The translations under genes were made by a program, and so were the position numbers. The notes beneath the pieces are model-generated. The model did no database searches, was not told where the DNA came from, and saw only the letters and a program-made list of their open reading frames with translations. From Bifidobacterium biavatii DSM 23969 (GTDB taxonomy: Bacteria > Actinomycetota > Actinomycetes > Actinomycetales > Bifidobacteriaceae), in contig NZ_JGYN01000030.1 of assembly GCF_000741165.1 (NCBI RefSeq), positions 62,001 through 126,000 of the forward strand: 64,000 nt of DNA, read 5' to 3'. Positions 61,803 through 64,000 of the stretch are shown here, one piece after another. Position 1 is the first letter of the stretch, and the number at the start of each line of letters is the position of its first letter.

Positions 61803-63119
61803 ATGGATTATGTGAAGGACATCATCGGATTCGACGCCCAGGCCATCGACGCACTCACCGCGGACAAGCTCGCGCAAAGCGGCAGCGACAAGTGGTCGCG
61901 CTACCCGGGTTGCGTGGGCGCATTCATCGCGGAAATGGATTTCGGCCTCGCGCCGTGCATCCAGCGCGCCATCGACCGCGCGGTGCAGGGCTGCGCGCTC
62001 GGCTACATCCCGACGCCGTGGAAGCGCCACGTCGCCAAGGCGTGCGCCGACTGGCAGCGGTTGCGCTACGGCTGGAACGTGGACCCGGAGCAGGTGCGCG
62101 TCGTGCCGGACGTGGTCGAGGCGTTTGAAATTTTCCTGCGCGAGATCGTCGGTCACGGCAATCGCGTGATCGTGCCGACGCCCGCATACATGCCGTTCCT
62201 GAGCCTGCCGCGATTGTATGACGTCGAGTTGGTCGAGATTCCGATGCTGCGCGTCGACGGCCGCAATGCCGGTTGCACGACCGGCTGCGGCGACGGTCGG
62301 GCCGACGGCGACTGGCTGTTCGACTTCGATGCGATCGAGGCCGCGTTCCGCGACGGCTGCCGCGCGTTCGTGCTGTGCAATCCGCACAATCCGATCGGCA
62401 AGGTCTACACGACCGACGAAATGCTGCGGCTGTCCGCGCTGTGCGAACGGTACAACGTGCGCGTCTTCTCCGACGAGATTCACGCGCCGTTCGTGTTCGA
62501 CGATCACCGCCACGTCCCGTTCGCGGCGATCAACGAGATGACTGCGCGGCAGGCGTTCACCGCCACGTCCGCGTCGAAGTCGTTCAACATTCCGGGCACG
62601 AAGTGCGCGCAGGTGATCCTGACGAACCCCGACGACGTTCGCATGTGGACGGACCGCTGCGAATGGTCGGAGCATCAGACCGCCACGATTGGCGCGATCG
62701 CGTCCACGGCCGCCTATGAGGAGGGCGGACTGTGGTTCGACGAGGTGCTCAAGTACGTCAAGCGCAACGCCGAGCTGGTCGACGAGCGCATGCGCCGCGA
62801 TTTCCCCGGAGTTGGCTACGTCAAACCGCAGGGCACGTACATCGCGTGGCTTGATTTCAACGGGCTGGGCATCGCGGATCCGGCCGCGTATTTCCTTGAG
62901 CATGCGGGCGTGGCGCTGACCGACGGCCGCGAGTGCGGTGCGGTGGGCGCAGGCTGCGTGCGCATGAATTTCGCCATGCCGCATCCGCTGCTCGAACGAT
63001 GCCTCGACCAGATGCGCGACGCGCTCGCCGCGGACGGCCTGCTGCCGGCAGGTGCCATGGCCCCGACCGCGTTGGCTTCGGCCGGACTGACTCGAGCCGA
63101 TATGCGCGACGCCGCGTGA
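61803..63119 (+). CDS. PLP-dependent aminotransferase / C-S lyase, MalY/PatB type
   Basis: 438 residues from ATG 61803 (weak GAGG before). Fold-type I motifs: FIAEMDFGLAP near the N terminus, GCALGYIP, VVPDVVEAFEIFL, PTPAYMPFL, CNPHNPIGKVY, FSDEIHAPFVF and the PLP Lys in TSASKSFNIPGTKCAQ. These match cystathionine beta-lyase-like MalY/PatB enzymes, which split C-S bonds of sulfur amino acids. A short Gly/Cys-rich insertion (GCTTGCGDGRADGDW) sits near residue 160. The stop codon TGA is part of a CGTGACAT octamer that begins array C. Confidence 0.88.
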   Translation: MDYVKDIIGFDAQAIDALTADKLAQSGSDKWSRYPGCVGAFIAEMDFGLAPCIQRAIDRAVQGCALGYIPTPWKRHVAKACADWQRLRYGWNVDPEQVRVVPDVVEAFEIFLREIVGHGNRVIVPTPAYMPFLSLPRLYDVELVEIPMLRVDGRNAGCTTGCGDGRADGDWLFDFDAIEAAFRDGCRAFVLCNPHNPIGKVYTTDEMLRLSALCERYNVRVFSDEIHAPFVFDDHRHVPFAAINEMTARQAFTATSASKSFNIPGTKCAQVILTNPDDVRMWTDRCEWSEHQTATIGAIASTAAYEEGGLWFDEVLKYVKRNAELVDERMRRDFPGVGYVKPQGTYIAWLDFNGLGIADPAAYFLEHAGVALTDGRECGAVGAGCVRMNFAMPHPLLERCLDQMRDALAADGLLPAGAMAPTALASAGLTRADMRDAA

Positions 63120-63343
63120 CATCGCCTGCATGCCCCGCACCCATGCGTGACATTGGCGCTATAAGACCCCGGGCTGCTGGTGTCAATGTCACGGCAATCA
63201 CCCGTTTTGCGTGACATCGGCACCAGTAGCCCAAACGAACTGGGCTCAATGCCACGCATGTTGCCCATCTTGCGTGACATTGAGCCCGGCAGCCCGAGCA
63301 AACCAGGAGCAATGTCACGCCAATTACTTGCATTGTGTGACAT
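63115..63343. repeat. Inverted-octamer array C
   Basis: CGTGACAT 63115-63122 (overlapping the stop of the aminotransferase gene); CGTGACAT 63146-63153; ATGTCACG 63186-63193; CGTGACAT 63210-63217; ATGCCACG 63249-63256; CGTGACAT 63273-63280; ATGTCACG 63312-63319; TGTGACAT 63336-63343. Spacers from 63146 on are 32, 16, 31, 16, 31, 16 nt. Flanking arms pair too: GGGCTGCTGGTG (63171-63182) with CACCAGTAGCCC (63221-63232), and GGGCTCA (63242-63248) with TGAGCCC (63281-63287). Confidence 0.85.
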
Positions 63344-63373
63344 CGGCACCAGTCCCCTGTCACACAGCAATCG

Positions 63374-64000
63374 CTAGCGGCGGGTGGATTCGCGTTTGAC
63401 GAGTTCCCATGCGGCCGTGAGCCGCTGGGGCGCGTCTGGGAAGGCGAGGCCGTCACCGGCATTGTCGCCCGCGTCGCCCGCCGCGTCGATTCCCACGCCG
63501 CCGACGTTCGCGTTGATGCGGTCGATGAGCAGGTCAAGCGTCCGGCGCGCCAGATCGTCGAGGTCGGTGCGCACGGTGGTCAGGGACGGGACCGCGTATT
63601 CGCTTTCGGTGACACCGTCGAAGCCGACGAGTGCAATGTCGTCGGGCACGCGCACGCCGCGGTCGGCAAGGCCGCGCATGAAGCTGATCGCGATCGTGTC
63701 GGTCATGCAGAACACGCCGTCGGCGTCGCGATAGTCGTCGGAGTCGAGCAGACGGTACGCGGCTTCGCGTGCGGGGATCGGATCCCAATGCTCCAACGGC
63801 AGGAAGTTGCTCGCGTCCACGTCCACGCCGGCCTCCTCGAACGCGCGCAGGCAGCCGGTCATGCGTCGGCCGACCACACTGGAGGCCATCTTGTCGTCGA
63901 GCAGCATGTCGTAGGACGGGCCGACCACCACCACGTGCTTGCAACCGATGTCGATCAGGTGGCGCACGGCCGCAGCGGAGCCGTCCTCGCAGGCGGTGTT
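63374..64000 (-). CDS. LacI-family transcriptional regulator, 5' end outside window
   Basis: The open frame runs to the window end; 208 residues of the C-terminal effector domain are visible and the HTH is missing. Motifs: HLIDIGCKHVVVVGP, GRRMTGCLRAFEEAG, DGVFCMTDTIAISFMRGLADRGVRVPDDIALVGFDGV, and TTVRTDLDDLARRTLDLLIDRI, the canonical LacI/PurR ligand-binding series. A Gly/Asp/Ala insertion (GVGIDAAGDAGDNAGDG) is present near the end. It may regulate the GH43 and sugar-binding genes, where an AACCGGTT site occurs. Confidence 0.9.
   Translation of the reverse strand, partial: NTACEDGSAAAVRHLIDIGCKHVVVVGPSYDMLLDDKMASSVVGRRMTGCLRAFEEAGVDVDASNFLPLEHWDPIPAREAAYRLLDSDDYRDADGVFCMTDTIAISFMRGLADRGVRVPDDIALVGFDGVTESEYAVPSLTTVRTDLDDLARRTLDLLIDRINANVGGVGIDAAGDAGDNAGDGLAFPDAPQRLTAAWELVKRESTRR

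Noticed and set aside
55125..63343. CRISPR array
   Set aside because: The regular spacing recalls CRISPR, but the conserved parts are only 8 nt, alternate in orientation, use two spacer lengths, and no cas gene is nearby.
1..64000. tRNA or rRNA genes
   Set aside because: Intergenic regions were read for cloverleaf-like and rRNA sequence; none was seen, though a computational tRNA scan was not possible.

Overview
This window looks like an actinobacterial chromosome segment, most likely Bifidobacterium. The reasons are high GC content, AGGAG-type ribosome sites mixed with several apparent leaderless starts, the GGGGGAGCGTCAG-type palindromic element I associate with bifidobacteria, and many secreted proteins built from InlB-like and DUF5648-like repeats. 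The genus call is recognition, not a database result.

About 1-42 kb is a cell-surface island. It holds thirteen secreted proteins that each carry exactly three copies of a ~40-residue YNPNxGxHxYT...GWxxEG module. Five of them (1-2109, 3601-5646, 5850-7934, 28366-30519, 30643-32721) are large InlB/FIVAR-type surface proteins that share an identical 5' cassette; four form two convergent pairs. The other eight attach the modules to different domains: two ConA-like domains, a CAP domain, an L,D-transpeptidase, a GH25 muramidase, a C39-like cysteine peptidase, a small Cys domain and an unknown domain. Embedded at 12.9-25.1 kb is a glycopolymer cluster: two large GT-C/DUF2142-like membrane proteins, GT4, GT2, a YfhO-like protein, a flippase and UDP-glucose dehydrogenase. 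A DUF4012 protein and an LCP-family ligase follow at 42-46 kb. My working picture is that the polymer is made by this cluster, joined to the wall by the LCP protein, and decorated by secreted enzymes held through their three-fold modules. No LPxTG sorting signal is visible in any of the thirteen. Two toxin-antitoxin pairs (HTH/PIN and DUF1778/GNAT) and a DUF4143 ATPase sit between the surface genes.

46-55 kb is more ordinary: an FtsX-like permease with a partner ABC protein whose Walker A is degraded, an HD-domain hydrolase, a class II amidotransferase, a Kup potassium transporter and TatD.

55-64 kb holds an AbiEi-like protein, a GH43 glycosidase, a sugar-binding lipoprotein, a LysR regulator with a low-complexity insertion, a MalY/PatB-type aminotransferase and a LacI regulator cut by the window end. 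This stretch also contains the most unusual feature. Three arrays of inverted 8-mers (CGTGACAT / ATGTCACG) alternate with spacers of 31 and 16 nt. Two of the arrays are exactly 173 bp long and flank the AbiEi-like gene. I do not recognise this element.

All calls are from reading the sequence by eye. Family names rest on motif recognition, and domain borders are approximate.
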